NCBI GenBank assembly: GCA_012656075.1
Contig: JAAKBF010000347.1
Coordinates: 62,001-126,000 of the forward strand
Source of the DNA: Phytophthora hibernalis
Lineage: Eukaryota; Oomycota; Peronosporomycetes; Peronosporales; Peronosporaceae
Direction of reading: 5' to 3'
Length of the DNA: 64,000 bases
In this document: one piece after another, positions 43,580-55,569 of the stretch
Layout of the letters: each line of letters begins with the position of its first letter
How positions within the stretch are numbered: position 1 is the stretch's first letter
Translations under genes and position numbers: made by a program
The notes under the pieces: model-generated
What the model was told of the DNA's origin: nothing
Database searches by the model: none
What the model saw: the letters and a program-made list of their open reading frames with translations, nothing else

Positions 43580-46500
43580 ATGGTCATCTCACTTCCTGTA
43601 TTTTTAGTGAGAAGGGTGTTTGTACACGGACGGCCGTTATTGTGTCGTCAGATTTTCATTCGTGATGAACCGCCGGCAACGGGCGAGTCACTGAGTGAGC
43701 GTCTGCGGTCCGAGGTGCAAGTGTCTGCGGCGCTTTGGCAGATCGGACCCAGTGTCGATGAAAATGTAGTGAGTGGAGATATGAAGGCAGGCGGCAACAG
43801 CCGACCGAAAGTCTTGGCTAGCATCGTACGGGTGAGTCTATGGTTTTGTTTTATTGTAGCTGAGTGTTTGAGGCTGGTTGCTGACGCTTTGTTTGCTGCA
43901 GACTGAAGATGGATTCCCGTGTCCTCGAGAAGTGAAGCCACTGATCTTCTTTACAAGTATCTCCAGCCTATCCAGCCTGCTGAAGGTGTCGGGGGCAACA
44001 ATGACAACAGCGTTGGCGCATCCGGAGACAATAGTTCGCACAGGAGACTGCGCGTGAACTTGCCGCTGACTGTAGTTTGCGAGCGAACTAACGCTCAGGA
44101 GTTGGTGCTGTGGCTGCACACTGACGCTCAAGGAAATGTTGTGCGTGATGAGAAGATACCGTTCTGGCGAAAAAGCTTCACAACGACCTCGTTGGAGTCG
44201 CATCAACTACAAGCGCGAATCCTTCGAGCAGCCACGAAAACGATCCGGCGCTTGCAGTGAGAACCGTGGCGCGCTGGAAAAGTAACAGCAATTCCAGTGG
44301 AGGCAGCGCTGTTGTGCTGACCAGACGAACTCTAGACCCAGTGTTAGCTGCCCCATGCGAGTTGCCCACATGCATTCAGCAATTTGTACATTGTCGTGGC
44401 TCGCAGGCTAGTGTCTACCGCATTTTTGGTGCAAGCAAGAGCGCAAGTGCTTTGCGGTGAATCTCACCAGCAGGTACGGCTGTGGTTGAAGTCATTATGT
44501 TGACTGCTTATGGCTTTTGGTTTTCGTTAACGCTATCGTGGCACCGTTGTTCTGTTCACGGTTCGGCAGTGTAGCTTGAAAAGCACAGAGGCTCGTGAAG
44601 ATGGCGACGAAAGTATGAATCCCCCTCTTACCTCCACCACCGGAGCGTCGTCGAGTGGTTTATCTGCTTCTACAATGGCAGCGATGAATGCAGCGTTCGA
44701 TACAGCCATGATTACGGCAGCGCAAATCTCTCGATTTTATTGTGTGACGGTCTCTCCAGATGCGCGGGCGTGTTCAAGATGGCCCAAGTTGCGTGGTGCG
44801 GCAATTGCAGAAGGTGTGCAGGCTATCTCGCGTGTTGTCGAGCATGTGCAGATGCACCTTCCGATGATGCGCTTCCATTCGATGACCGCGGACTTTATCA
44901 AGGACACGGCTGGCGTGTGGTGGCTTACACGGATTGTCGATTTTAATGCCTCAAGCTCCGTTCAGCCGCCCAGGGACGACGTTTGTTTTAGTACACGCGA
45001 CTCAGCAGTACTAATACCTGAAGCCTTGCGCATGAAGCCCGGTTGCCATGAACCACAAATGGATGACGGAAGTTCTCCTCCTCGTGAATCCATACTAACG
45101 CACGGAGAAGTTGTGAATAATGCACCAAACGCGCGTATTTGCTTCCTGTGTGGATTCGCATGTGAACTCACGGCAACATTTCGAACCGAGTTGCAGTTGA
45201 TGCTCAAGGGTCCAAACGGTGATGAATACAAGGAAAGGAGCACTCTCGCGATGGAGCCGCCCGCAGTAGATGAGTACCGAATGACTTTGACGATGGCACT
45301 TGACACGATTTTCCTGATGCGGCAACGCGGTGTGGCTCTGCCCGTTTGGGAAAATGCTGTGAGCACCGTGCGCAAGTCACAGCTACGCGACGTATGTGAT
45401 TTTCCGGTGTGTATGCTCTGCTATCGCATCTTCCAGCAGCAGACTCGTTTGCAGTTGATTGCCCGCGAGTTGCATAGCGTGCTTTCACCGGCCACAACAA
45501 GCACCAGTGACCGACCAGAAGTCGACGAAGATCTAAAGAATAGGTCTGCCGGTGACTGCACGGGAGTTGGGATGATCACATCGGCAGCAAGTGGGTTGGC
45601 TGCTTCACATTTACTCTCAACAGAGCTGCGCTGTTGTCAAGAGACCCCGAAAAGCATACTCAATTCCCTTGAGACCTATCGAACTGAAACAATTCCTCCA
45701 ACTCTCCTACTGCGTGGAGATTCACCCGAAATACGCCCAACTTGGAGCACATTAACGCCTGTGCGTGGCGCTGACGTGGACCCCACCGCCGCTCAGCTCC
45801 GTCTAGTGTTCCTTTTCCACGAGCTCCAGGACGCTGGTCCTGATTTGTTGCCAACGGACTTCTTCTTGGAGTATCAGCTTGGTCAAAATGTCACGCGAGT
45901 GCAGCTTGAAGGTAGTAAACGACACACGCCCAATCGCTGGCAGCTCTGTGAAGCGCGCGTACACTACATGTGCGCGACGCTGGATGCGTTCAGCGAATTT
46001 TGCTCACACAAACGACTTCTGATCAAAATGAAAGCAAAACCTAGGCCCCTGACCTGGAAGCCGGGGTTTGAGGGCAATGAGAAAGTTGAAACTGACAGAG
46101 ATGGCAGTCCCAGTAAGTGTGGTGGTGGTCCGTCTGGCGATCAAAATTGCGTTCATGACAAGGAGGAGTTTTTCGGATACACTCTGCTGTCGCTGCGGGC
46201 AGTGAATACAGCTGCGAAATGGTTTGGTAATTCGTTGCAACCCGAGAGCCGCACAGATTACTTGCTTGAACTGCACACAGCCTCGCATGGGCTTCTCACT
46301 CTGAAGCTGACGGTAGGACTGTTGGTTGACCCCGTTCCGTTAGGCCGCGTACGTGATGTGCTGCGGGATCGTATTTTCCTTGAGGAACAGCCACCGCGCG
46401 GGGTATATTGGCCTCCACCGACACATTTTCTCGGTGGCCTTGCAGTACCTCGTGACTGGATTGGTGCGCTGATGCCCTCTGAATACACAACACTTCTGCC

Positions 46501-48999
46501 AATGCGTCGACGAGAGGCCCCCAATGCTCACACCTCAGTGTTAAGGTCTTCTCGACGTTCGCAACCCCTGCTCAGGCTGTAGCTACAGCGGCTCCGATCC
46601 CAACGACCATAACACGCCGAAGCAGTGGAAACCTTGTGGAAAAGGATGACATACCCTCAAGTCCAAGCGTAATGCCTCGACCCGCAAATGTAGCAATGGA
46701 CAAGAATTGGCAGCAGACTACTCGGGAGTTACTATCTGCTGGTGTTGCCAGCGATGTCCCATCTGCTGAAAGGAGCTGCCTACTCGGACCAAGTACAATG
46801 CGAGTACAAGTCGCGATTGCAGCGCCTCATGACCGTAGCAATGATTGGCACAACCTCTCGTGCGCATGCTTGGCAGCAAAACGCATCGTATTCCGCGTCA
46901 CCGAAGACGCCGCAACCAAAACCTTCCCAACCGGGTTACTCGCAGCCATTTTACGCCGCGCAAGTTTCGCAAACTCTGTATCAACTTTTGTTTTCCGTCA
47001 TCGAAATGGAAGTCTCCAGCAAGATTTCATTTCACGCGGAGGTACTCCGTAGACCGCCTTCTCGCTGAAGTCAAGCCCGGGAGCCTCCCTATGCTAGCAT
47101 TACTCGGTGAACTTTTGTTAGTTTTGATCGAGGACCGCGAGTTACCAGCTACTGTGGACGCTAACGCATTGGAACCGCTGCTTGAGCCATTCTGGCAGCA
47201 GGAAAGTGGTTGGCAAACTATTCCACGTACCCAAAGCAGTTGCCTACCTCAACGTAGAGTGATCTGGAATCGTGCAATTCGTCGTTGGGAAGCTGGCAGT
47301 GGTGACCCGACTGTAAGTGGCGAAGTTCCTCAGCTTCTCACGTCTCCCGTGAATACCGACGCCACTGTAGAGCCAGCTACACAAAGTTACGCTGTAGCAC
47401 TTGCGATGAATATCGGAGATTTTCGCGCGAAAACGTTGGGGCTTGTGTTGTGCGAGTTATTTGAACAGATGGAGACTCTCGACAACGGATACATCGAGAT
47501 CGCAGAATTGAGGTCACTCGCCAAGTGCCACCCCGATGATGAATATTTATGCGTTGAAGAGCAACTGGATCCGGAAATGGGCATACGAGAGCGGCTTTCG
47601 CATGATAATATTGTAGAATTAGCAGAGTTAGTGGAGCAGCAGCGGCGTCTGATGGGACGAACACTTCTTCACTCACTCATGGAGAGTGCAGTTATGGTGG
47701 ATGCAGTAGCAAGATTTGACCGAATCGGCTATGGCGAGATCAGTCTGGAAGGTGCTTTACAGGATTGATTTTCATTACTTGTCGACAGTTAACTCATTTG
47801 CTGTGACGTGGTTCTTTGTTTCAGAATTTCGAGAACTTGCTTCGGAGGCGTTGATATCGCAACGCAAGGTCTTCTGTGCGTTTCTAGAGGAACCGAAAAG
47901 ACCACAGGACGGATTTTGCCTACGGCACGGTTTTGCTGAGCTTTACGCTACCGACAGCGTCTGCGTATTGTGTGCAAGTGAGGTGCGTGGCTACATTTGA
48001 ATTGGGATGTTATGGCCTACCTCATAACATCGGCACTCTGGTTTTGTAGTATCAAGCTGAAAAATCGCCTGGGAAGCCTATGAAGTCGCCGGAAAAGAGT
48101 CCTGAAAAACCGCAGTTAACTACCGTTGCCAGCAATGAGACCGATACAACCGTTCAAGCAGCACGTGAAAAGTTTAGTGGTGAACGTGCCCTATCAGGGC
48201 GAGGCATTGTAGATACCTCTGCCGAGTTGAAGCAGAATCTTGACCCAGCAAATACGAGGCGATCATCTTCACCACCGAGGCTAGAACAACTCCGACGATT
48301 TTCATCAGGTACGACAGATGCGGGAAACGAAGCAAGACCTCGAAGACGGCGCGCCGTAGCTGCTAGAACCGCAACGACTCGTGAGATTGTCGATTCCGAG
48401 CTTGACAATATGTTGGGTCGGTTGCGTGCTGCTGAGCGAACCATTGTAATTGGTGAAACGCAAACAAACGAGCGGAAACATTCTACGAGCTCAACACGAA
48501 CTCGGAAATCAAGTATTGATGTCATACAGAATAGCTCCTCTTGTTCCGATTTAGCAAGTGTGGCGAAAACGACGGCTAGGAGAACGACGGTCGGAAAAGC
48601 GGTAGATGGTATTCTTGATCATTCCGAGCATGCTGCTGGTCACGAGAAAGTGATGAAGGTAAAGAAACGAATGAAGAAGACGATCTTGAAGAAAACTGCC
48701 GGTCATTTGAGGTCAACAAACGCTCTTCCTACGTCAGCCTCGCTGTCAAAGTTGCTGCGGATGGAATTCACCGATCGAAAACACACAATGGCGACAAGCG
48801 CCAGTGAAACGATCATAGAGAAGGCGGTACGCGTGGAGGAAAAGCGGAAGCAGGTAGGCGTCATGGTATGCTCAATGATTTTCGGTCGTGAGTTTAATAA
48901 CTTTGGGTGTTGTTGACATTTATGTAGTTGGACCGATTAGTTCTCGCCGAAGTGCAAGAAGTCAAGCGACGACTGGCCAAGCTGCTTGATGATGACTAA
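43580..48999 (+). CDS. Large unknown protein with Cys-pair motifs, six exons
   Basis: About 1,680 residues. Exons: 43580-43831, 43902-44473, 44575-47751, 47825-47982, 48050-48853 and 48928-48999; all introns GT-AG, phases consistent. The start ATG 43580 is tentative. Not recognised. Features: Cys pairs that could bind metal (I-C-F-L-C-G-F-A-C near 45140; V-C-M-L-C near 45410; V-C-V-L-C-A near 47970), an A-D-F-I-K-D-T-A-G-V-W-W-L segment (about 44890), two degenerate EF-hand-like strings (D-N-G-Y-I-E-I; F-D-R-I-G-Y-G-E-I) near 47480 and 47710, and a basic Ser/Arg tail. Frame breaks: three in exon 2 (near 43918, 44255, 44415) and three in exon 3 (near 46540, 46760, 47045); the last two need two missing or one extra base, unlike the usual pattern. 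Confidence 0.65.
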
Positions 49000-49098
49000 A
49001 TCTTGCAGTGTGTCACGTCGCGAGCTTCATGCAAACTCCCCACCCATTTCTACTGAAAATACTAAGTACAAATCAAGTGAAATTCCGTCGCTGCCGTC

Positions 49099-49732
49099 TC
49101 AAACGCAGTCCTTGATCCGGTAAAAGTACCATCTCAGTCCTCCCGTACGTTCACTCCATTGGGGTTTCCATTCAGGGATGCGGAACTACAACCACCAAAG
49201 AGCACAAAGTCAACACTTCTCCACCACCTTTTAGAGCCCCACTCACCCCAATCGACAGCACGTTTGCATCTTCCTTCAATTGCAGTTGCAATCGCTCTGC
49301 AATCCCCACCAACGACTCTGCAAACGCGTAGACGATCACGAGTTTGGCGTCCGAAATGTCTGCGAGCATGACGTCTCCGTGGTCCACGCGGATCTGGAGC
49401 TGCAGATTCTGCTGCTCCACCTGCTCCCTGGCCCTCTTCACCAGATTTCCATCCAGTTCCACACCCAACGCATTGCAGCCGAACCTTTGCACGCCCGAAA
49501 CCAGCCAGCGACCGTCTCCACAGCCCAAATCCACCAACAGATCTTCCGGTGTCAACTGCACCTGCTTCTCCTCCAACTTGCCCCACACGGCGTCAATGAT
49601 CGCAAGTGGCGACGGACTGAAAGGTGCAAACAATTCCGACTTCTGCTCGTCCTGGAGCGTCAAGGCGGCATTGGTTCTCGCCCTGGCAGCTTCAAGTACA
49701 AGTTGACGCACTCGACTACGAGATGTAGCCAT
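49099..49732 (-). CDS. Class I SAM methyltransferase, FAM173/ATPSCKMT type
   Basis: S-adenosylmethionine-dependent lysine methyltransferase by family; relatives modify mitochondrial proteins such as the ATP synthase c subunit. Exon 1 49247-49732 (start ATG 49732), intron 49186-49246 (GTGAGT...TGTAG), exon 2 49099-49185. Motif I is V-D-L-G-C-G-D-G-R, then G-V-E-L-D (motif II acidic residue) and H-G-D-V-M-L-A-D. P-F-S-P-S-P-L-A-I-I-D precedes motif I as in that family. Splicing gives F-R-I-P-E-W-K-P at the C-terminus; reading through the intron would instead give a Val-rich tail. About 190 residues, no frame breaks. Divergent from the next gene with 144 bp between starts; CCAAT-like strings lie there. 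Confidence 0.82.
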
Positions 49733-49876
49733 GTTGCCACGTACTGGGAGTCAGCACTGGCCAGCAAAAATCCGGTTCACTGGGTGGTTATTGGCTGAAA
49801 ATTGGTTTTACAGTGTATGATTGGACGAAATGTTTACTGGAGACCATTGCAACGGCCATTGACACATTTACTCTTA

Positions 49877-50531
49877 ATGGCGCCCAGGAAGCTCAAGACG
49901 CCGGCCGTGCGGCCCGAGGCCCATGACAGCGACAGCGACGAGGCGCCAGAGGTCGTGACCAAGCAGAGCGCCACGCAGCAGGCGCAACAGCAGCAACAGC
50001 AGGAGGATGAGGCGCGCGCACAGGCGAAGGCGGCCAAGAGGTGCGTCTTTTTGCAGATTTTAGAGCGATTTTCGTCGATTTTGCAGTTCTGCAAGGGATG
50101 AATGAGGTTCTGACAATGGCGTTCGATTGTTTGACGTGGTGCAATGCAGCAGGAAGCGCAAGAGTAAGCAGGAGGTTAAGGAAGCGAGTGAGGAGGCGCC
50201 GCAGCTGTCGGAGGAGATTCTGTCGGCCGTGGCTGCTCGTGACGAGGAGGAGGAGGCTGTGAACGAGGAGGAGGCAGAAGAGGAACGTCGTGCGGACAAG
50301 AGACGCGCCAAGAAGCAGGCGAAACTCATGCAGAAGAAGACGCACACGAGACAGTTCGGCAACATTCAGGTGCAGACGCTGGAGGCGCTGGACAAGACGC
50401 AGACGAGAGAACTCACACCCAGCGCACAGGAGTTTGTGGAAAGACGTACAGCACCCAAGAGGGAGAGGATGAACCTCATGGAAGGACACCCCGCTAACTT
50501 CTCCAAGAAACAGCGCAGTCAGCGAGCGTAG
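49877..50531 (+). CDS. Small Lys/Glu-rich protein, possibly nucleolar
   Basis: About 180 residues in two exons (49877-50040, 50150-50531; intron 50041-50149, splitting an Arg/Ser codon). MAPRKLKTPAVRPEAH opens an acidic, Ser/Asp-rich segment, then a poly-Gln stretch, a basic K-R-K-S-K cluster, an E-rich helix and a Lys-rich end (R-A-K-K-Q-A-K-L-M-Q-K-K). The C-terminus R-E-L-T-P-S-A-Q-E-F is more complex. Composition suggests a nucleolar or rRNA-processing factor; I do not recognise a specific family. No frame breaks. Confidence 0.7.
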
Positions 50532-50817
50532 AGGATGAATGGAGTGATTCTTTTTCTACAGTCGATTTGCAGCGGAGTTGTGAACGGTTGCTGTGGTGGT
50601 GCAGAGATGAAAGGATGTCATCTTTGAGGTGGCCTGTATCCATTTTTACTGCGCTTGCATCGCGTAGATGATGTTGCTACAGCCTGCAACCCTGTTCAAA
50701 TAGTTGTTGATTCGATCAAAGTTGCCTTTGACTGCAACCACCTTTCAGCTACTACACATGAATTCAACGTACAAGAAAAGCACACAAGTTCCTCGCGATA
50801 GCCTAGGTAAGCCTTCC
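50532..50817. other. Convergent intergenic gap
   Basis: 3' ends of the small basic protein gene and the armadillo gene face each other. Nothing else seen. Confidence 0.5.
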
Positions 50818-52466
50818 TTACACAAGCCCTCTTCTTTCACGTTGAATCATCGCTCTCAGATCCTCATTCGTCGAGAGATTCGACAACACGGTGGCTGCAA
50901 AGTCCTTCTGAAGGGTGGTTCCGTTGCGTACCAACGCAATTAAAGAGAAATTCCACCAGCAGCTTGGATACGTTTCTTGTTCGCGTCACTAAGCGACAAC
51001 TTTGCCAGGGCGTTTGCTGCGTATTCTTTTTCAACTTCGTTGCCATCTTGTAGCAATGCTACAAACTCGTCAATTCCCCAGTTGCAGCGATTGCTTCGTT
51101 GTTTTCGGGGTCTAGCGCCACATGCGATAACACGCACGTCGCTACTTCTCTGCGAACGTTGAAATCATCACGCATTATAATCACGAGAGGTGGAATGCAG
51201 CCGGCTTCTGACATCGCAGCCCTGTTAGCACGATCCTTCGCCAGTTCGGCCAGTATCAATGCAGCCTCACCTTGCTGGAGGGTGGTATTGCCATCCCAAA
51301 GCAAACTCACCAACGTCGGAATCCCACCAGCAGCTCTGATATCGGATTTGTCAGGCAAGGACGATATATGTCTCAGTACAAGGGAACTAGCCTGTTTCAG
51401 TGCGTCAACGGCATCACGGAGCAAGTCCAGCAGTGGTGGAATGGCCCCAGCAGCTGCGATCGCGGCTTTTATTTCGTCAGCTCCTTCCGATAAAGTCAGA
51501 AGCACTACCAAAACGAGTTGTTTCTGATTGTCGCTGCCGTTACGTAGTAATTTCACGAGTTGTCGTATCCCACCGGCAGCTTTAATCGCAGCTTGGTTCT
51601 TATCGACTTTCGAAAGGTTTGACAGTGCACCGACAGCTATCATTTTTATAGTCCAATTCCCATCATGCATCAACTTCACCAACGGCAGAATTCCCCCACC
51701 TTCTCAATCAGCACTGCATTTTCAAAGACCACCGAGAGGTTCGCGAGTGTACCAGCAGCGTGCTCTTTCTGAAAATCATTACCCCCACAAACCAACTGCA
51801 CCAGTCGAAGAATCCCACCAGTAGCAACAATAACGATTTTGGCTCTATCGTTCACAGACAACGCCTGTAGTGCCATCACCGCGTAGTTTGCCTCACGTCG
51901 AGCAGTGTTAGTGATCATCCCGACTAATGGATAAATGCTTTTTGTTGCCAATATCGCACTGTGGTTGTCAGGATTTGTCGCCAATTCCGATAGTATCCCA
52001 GCAGCTTTTCTTTTGGAATCGGGGTACCCACTCGTGCTATCGCCACCAGCGTCGGAAGAGCATCCGAAGCGAGTATAGCCACGTGGTTGTTGGTGTTCAT
52101 TGACAGATTCAACAGTGCTGCCATTGCAATTTCCCGTTGAGTGCCGTTGCTGTTCCGCATCATTGACACAAGCGGTGGGATACCTCCCGCGTCCTTGATC
52201 TCCACTTTGTTCTCGTCGTTCCTTGAAAGTCTCGATAGTGCCAACGCAGCTTGTGCCTGCTGCCTTTTGTTACCACCACGTAGCAGTGCCACTAATGGCG
52301 GGATCCCACCAAAAGCTGCAATTGAGACTTGGTTCATAGATCTCTCCGACAAATTCGCCAACGCGGCTGCAGCCTTCTTCTTTCTCCGTGAACTGGCATC
52401 GGATAGTTGAGTTACAAGGTCGGGGATTGTCTCCAGTGAATCGTCGAAGGAGTGGTGCTGCCCCAT
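50818..52466 (-). CDS. Armadillo-repeat protein
   Basis: About 550 residues, essentially all ARM repeats of about 42 residues with the pattern G-G-I-P-P-L-V-x-L-L-R-x-G ... A-x-x-A-L-x-x-L-S; about twelve repeats are visible. Such proteins scaffold protein-protein contacts. The repeats resemble plant/oomycete ARM proteins; no F-box, U-box or kinase part is joined. ATG 52466 is taken; in-frame Arg/Ser-rich sequence continues upstream to about 52530, so the start may be earlier. Single missing bases occur in the T run complementary to 50942-50944, near 51077, near 51697 and near 52022. With four bases added the total is 1653 nt. Stop at 50818. Confidence 0.82.
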
Positions 52467-52735
52467 TGAGGTTCGTCTTCGTGCAGGATTCGCGACTGAT
52501 GGTGGCTTTGAAGTACGTCGATGGGTACATTCGTTGCAGGATTCAGTGAATGGTTCTGGAAGTTGCTACCAGTACGTCTCTAATGTCTTAATTCAATGAA
52601 CTTATAAATGAAATACATGCGGGTCAGAAACACTATCGATACGCATACTACTAGGTCCCCAAAAGGCCCGATGATCGTGAAATTGACCGAACTCAATTTT
52701 TGTCACTGCTTCCACTTCGAGCTAAAGATGTTCGT

Positions 52736-55107
52736 CTAAAAGAAAGCAAAACAGCGATTCATGCCCACACAGCTAATCTGTTGATCTCCCAGCTCGTTCG
52801 AGAGTTCAGCGTTCATGAACGCAAGCACAGTGGTGGACACTTCACCAGGCTTTGTGGATTCAGGAAGCGCTGTCTGCACAACTTGGTCGATTAATGCACG
52901 ACGGTTAGGATATCCCGCCTCGGCCTCCTCTTGCCGCATTAGCACTTTGCCCCACAGATTCAGATCCTGACGCTCTACCAGGTAGCGAGCCAAGTTTTTG
53001 AAAAGTCCGTTCTCCGTGGCCACGCGGATGAGATCGTCGTCGCATTCGCTGCTGGCTCGACGGTATGCGAGGTAAGCCAAATACGGATCCACTTTCTCGC
53101 AGAACTTGCCAACAACTTTCGAGTCGTAGAACTTGTTGTTGATCAGAAACTGCTGAGGGTTCATGTTCAGCGTGATGTAGACCTTACCGATGGCATTATG
53201 TGTCGCTTTTTCTGTGTCTCCCGAGAAATACGCGATTCTAGCCATGGCTGAAGCAGATCAAGGCGATTGCGCTTCTCAACCTGCTCACACAGTTCGTCCG
53301 TGGAGCACTGAGTAACCTGTTTTAGCTGGGTTTTGATAAAACTCTCGTCGCAGCCCAGGTCCAGCAGCTTACCGATGACTACGGGGCTTTATCCGGGCTT
53401 ACTTTAGTCACGTAGATATTGATGCTCTCCATCGAGTTGCTGGAGTACAAATACTGTATTAACTCTTCCACGACGTCATAGCGGTCGCACAAGTGAATGA
53501 GCATATGAGGATTCTGTAACTTTGTGTCCTTCAAAACGTTCTGCACGAAACACTCGACCACTTTTTCCATTGCCCCAGCACGCAGATAGACTGACAATGC
53601 CATCAAGGCGTCAGACTGAGCGACGAGATCCCCCAGCTCCACCGAACATTCGAGCTTATCCTCCAATAACCACGCCTGAAGGAGCTCGCCACGACCTTGC
53701 AGCAAGACACTGCGGACCAGCTCAATGGCCTCCACCTTGTTCAGGGTACTCTTTTCAAGCAGAACCGAGAAGTACTGCATGATCGGTTGGGCCTGATCAA
53801 GTTGAGCAGCCATTTGCTTGAATATTTCAATCGTTTGAGGGGTACGTAGCGCGCCTTGGGGTGATGCAGCCGCGAGGCGAGCTGCACCCTGAACGTCTTT
53901 GATATGGATGAGACGGTCGAACTCAGTAGAGTACAAACTTTCAGCACCTGGCAGGTCCATGCGTGATGCCAACGCCAAAGCTAGCTGTTGATCTCGTATC
54001 GTATTCAGCACATACGGCACCAACTTGGTCCTCTTAATCGCGAAGTGCAAAAGTTGTCCATGGTGCGTAAGGCCCAGCATACCTTTCGACCTGGAGTCAA
54101 AGCACGTCACAAATGGTGCTTCCTGTGTGAGCCGAGTTCGGTACATGAGCTTACCGGAGTGCGCGTCGAATATGAAAAGGTACCCCAGTTTGGTGATCAT
54201 GTACACGATATCATCGCCGGGGCTCACAAGCATTGACACGGGAAAATCGTCCTGCTCGTCAGGCGCAAAGGCAATTCGTTGTGGTGGAAGATGGAACACT
54301 CCTCCAGGGGCATCATGATCACGACCCAGTTCCATGCAAAAGAGCTGGATGGGTTGGCCATCTCCCTTAGAACCGGCAAAAATCAGCACCTGCACGTCCT
54401 CTTTCCTCCCAGGAGGTTTCATCTGTGCGAAGGCACCAGCGTGACCTGGCAGCACTCGACTCACTTTTTCTCCATCGAGTAGAGCTGAATGTTGCCAACG
54501 ATGCGACCTCCTTTCATCGGTGAAATGCCCACTAGCAGCATCCACTTTTTGTCAATGGAGGCTTCGTAGCTAACAATTTGTGTCTCCGCACCCAGACTCG
54601 CGCTACGGTAAAATATTTTGGTCGGCAGCGAGTCATCCTCGAAACTCCAGTGGAACACGGCAGACGCCGTGACTATCGCGATGATATCGACAGAAATCCA
54701 ATGCCAGAAGACTACGGCCTCGTTCATCAAATGACTCTTTATCTTTGTTCGTAGCTCCATATTGAAAATCTGGAGTTGATTCTCAGTGCGCAGGGCGATA
54801 ATATCGTTGACAGGGTTTACAATCGCCGCATCGGCGTAGATAGGACGCTGCTGGACGGAGTTGCCCGCCGCCAAGTCCACAATCATGATCCTGGGCTGGC
54901 CGTCAAATTTCCCACTGATGCACACGAACTTGTCCGATTCCATTGACGTCATAGGTGACTTGATATAGTCTCTGGGCACGCCCAACGTGCTCAGCTGCAG
55001 CAATACAACAAGACATGTTAGCGTACGCAAGGTGCAGGACAAGCTATACTGGTACACACATTAAGCACTTCTCGGTAGGAAACGGGAGTTCTTGGTAAGG
55101 GCTGCAT
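52736..55107 (-). CDS. Clathrin heavy-chain paralogue, internally deleted and C-terminally truncated
   Basis: Exon 1 55060-55107 (M-Q-P-L-P-R-T-P-V-S-Y), intron 54995-55059, exon 2 52736-54994. The beta-propeller N-terminal domain is complete (M-E-S-D-K-F-V-C-I-S, I-F-N-M-E-L, F-W-H-W-I-S, L-Y-S-M-E-K). The linker and first leg repeats follow (L-Q-A-W-L-L-E-D-K-L-E-C-S). At E-C-F-V-Q the sequence jumps in frame to N-V-L-K-D-T-K-L-Q, which in the full protein lies about 370 residues further on. It then runs through K-R-N-R-L and A-L-I-D-Q-V-V-Q-T-A to N-E-L-G-D, after which homology ends, about 550 residues short. Three single-base gaps near 54471, 53393 and 53239. Restored: 769 residues against about 1,700. 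Triskelion formation is unlikely; cargo binding by the propeller could remain. Confidence 0.85.
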
Positions 55108-55109
55108 CT

Positions 55110-55569
55110 TGCGCCATCCTGCTTGAACGATGTAGATACAAGTACTGCGTAATGACCGGTCTTCCCAGGAAACCCACAATGACACTCTCTCAAGGACAAT
55201 TTTAACGCGTCGACAAGAACGAAACTCCTGAGACTCTGAGACTCGAAGTAGACGCAAAAGCACAACGTCCATCCCGAAAAAGCTGACTGGGCTTGTGAAA
55301 GCTTGGACCAACCTTGTTATTAAAGGCACTCTAGCAATAAGCCCTACCAGGGCATCAGACCTGCTTGCAGTATCATTTGAAGACACCCCGTTGTTTCGCC
55401 ACCCCTCCACAAGCAGAAGAATATCCTCATTTTGAGCGGGACAGTGCAGTGGGTAAGACCACGCATGACAACGGAAACGAAGATCTAAGCACTGCACATT
55501 AAATATTTACCATTAGGTATTGAAGATGTGCTGTCCGCCAGAATCAGAAGGCCGTCGGAAATTTGCTCG
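55110..55569 (-). other. Unassigned stretch with an open frame
   Basis: A minus-strand frame across 55120-55497 reads C-L-D-L-R-F-R-C-H-A-W and L-I-A-R-V-P-L-I-T-R but has no confident start or domain. It may be the 3' part of the adjacent remnant or chance. Confidence 0.3.

Noticed and set aside
55018..55497. 159-residue minus-strand frame upstream of the clathrin-like exon 2
   Set aside because: Its last part is the real clathrin exon 1 in the same frame plus intron; the remainder has no recognisable domain.
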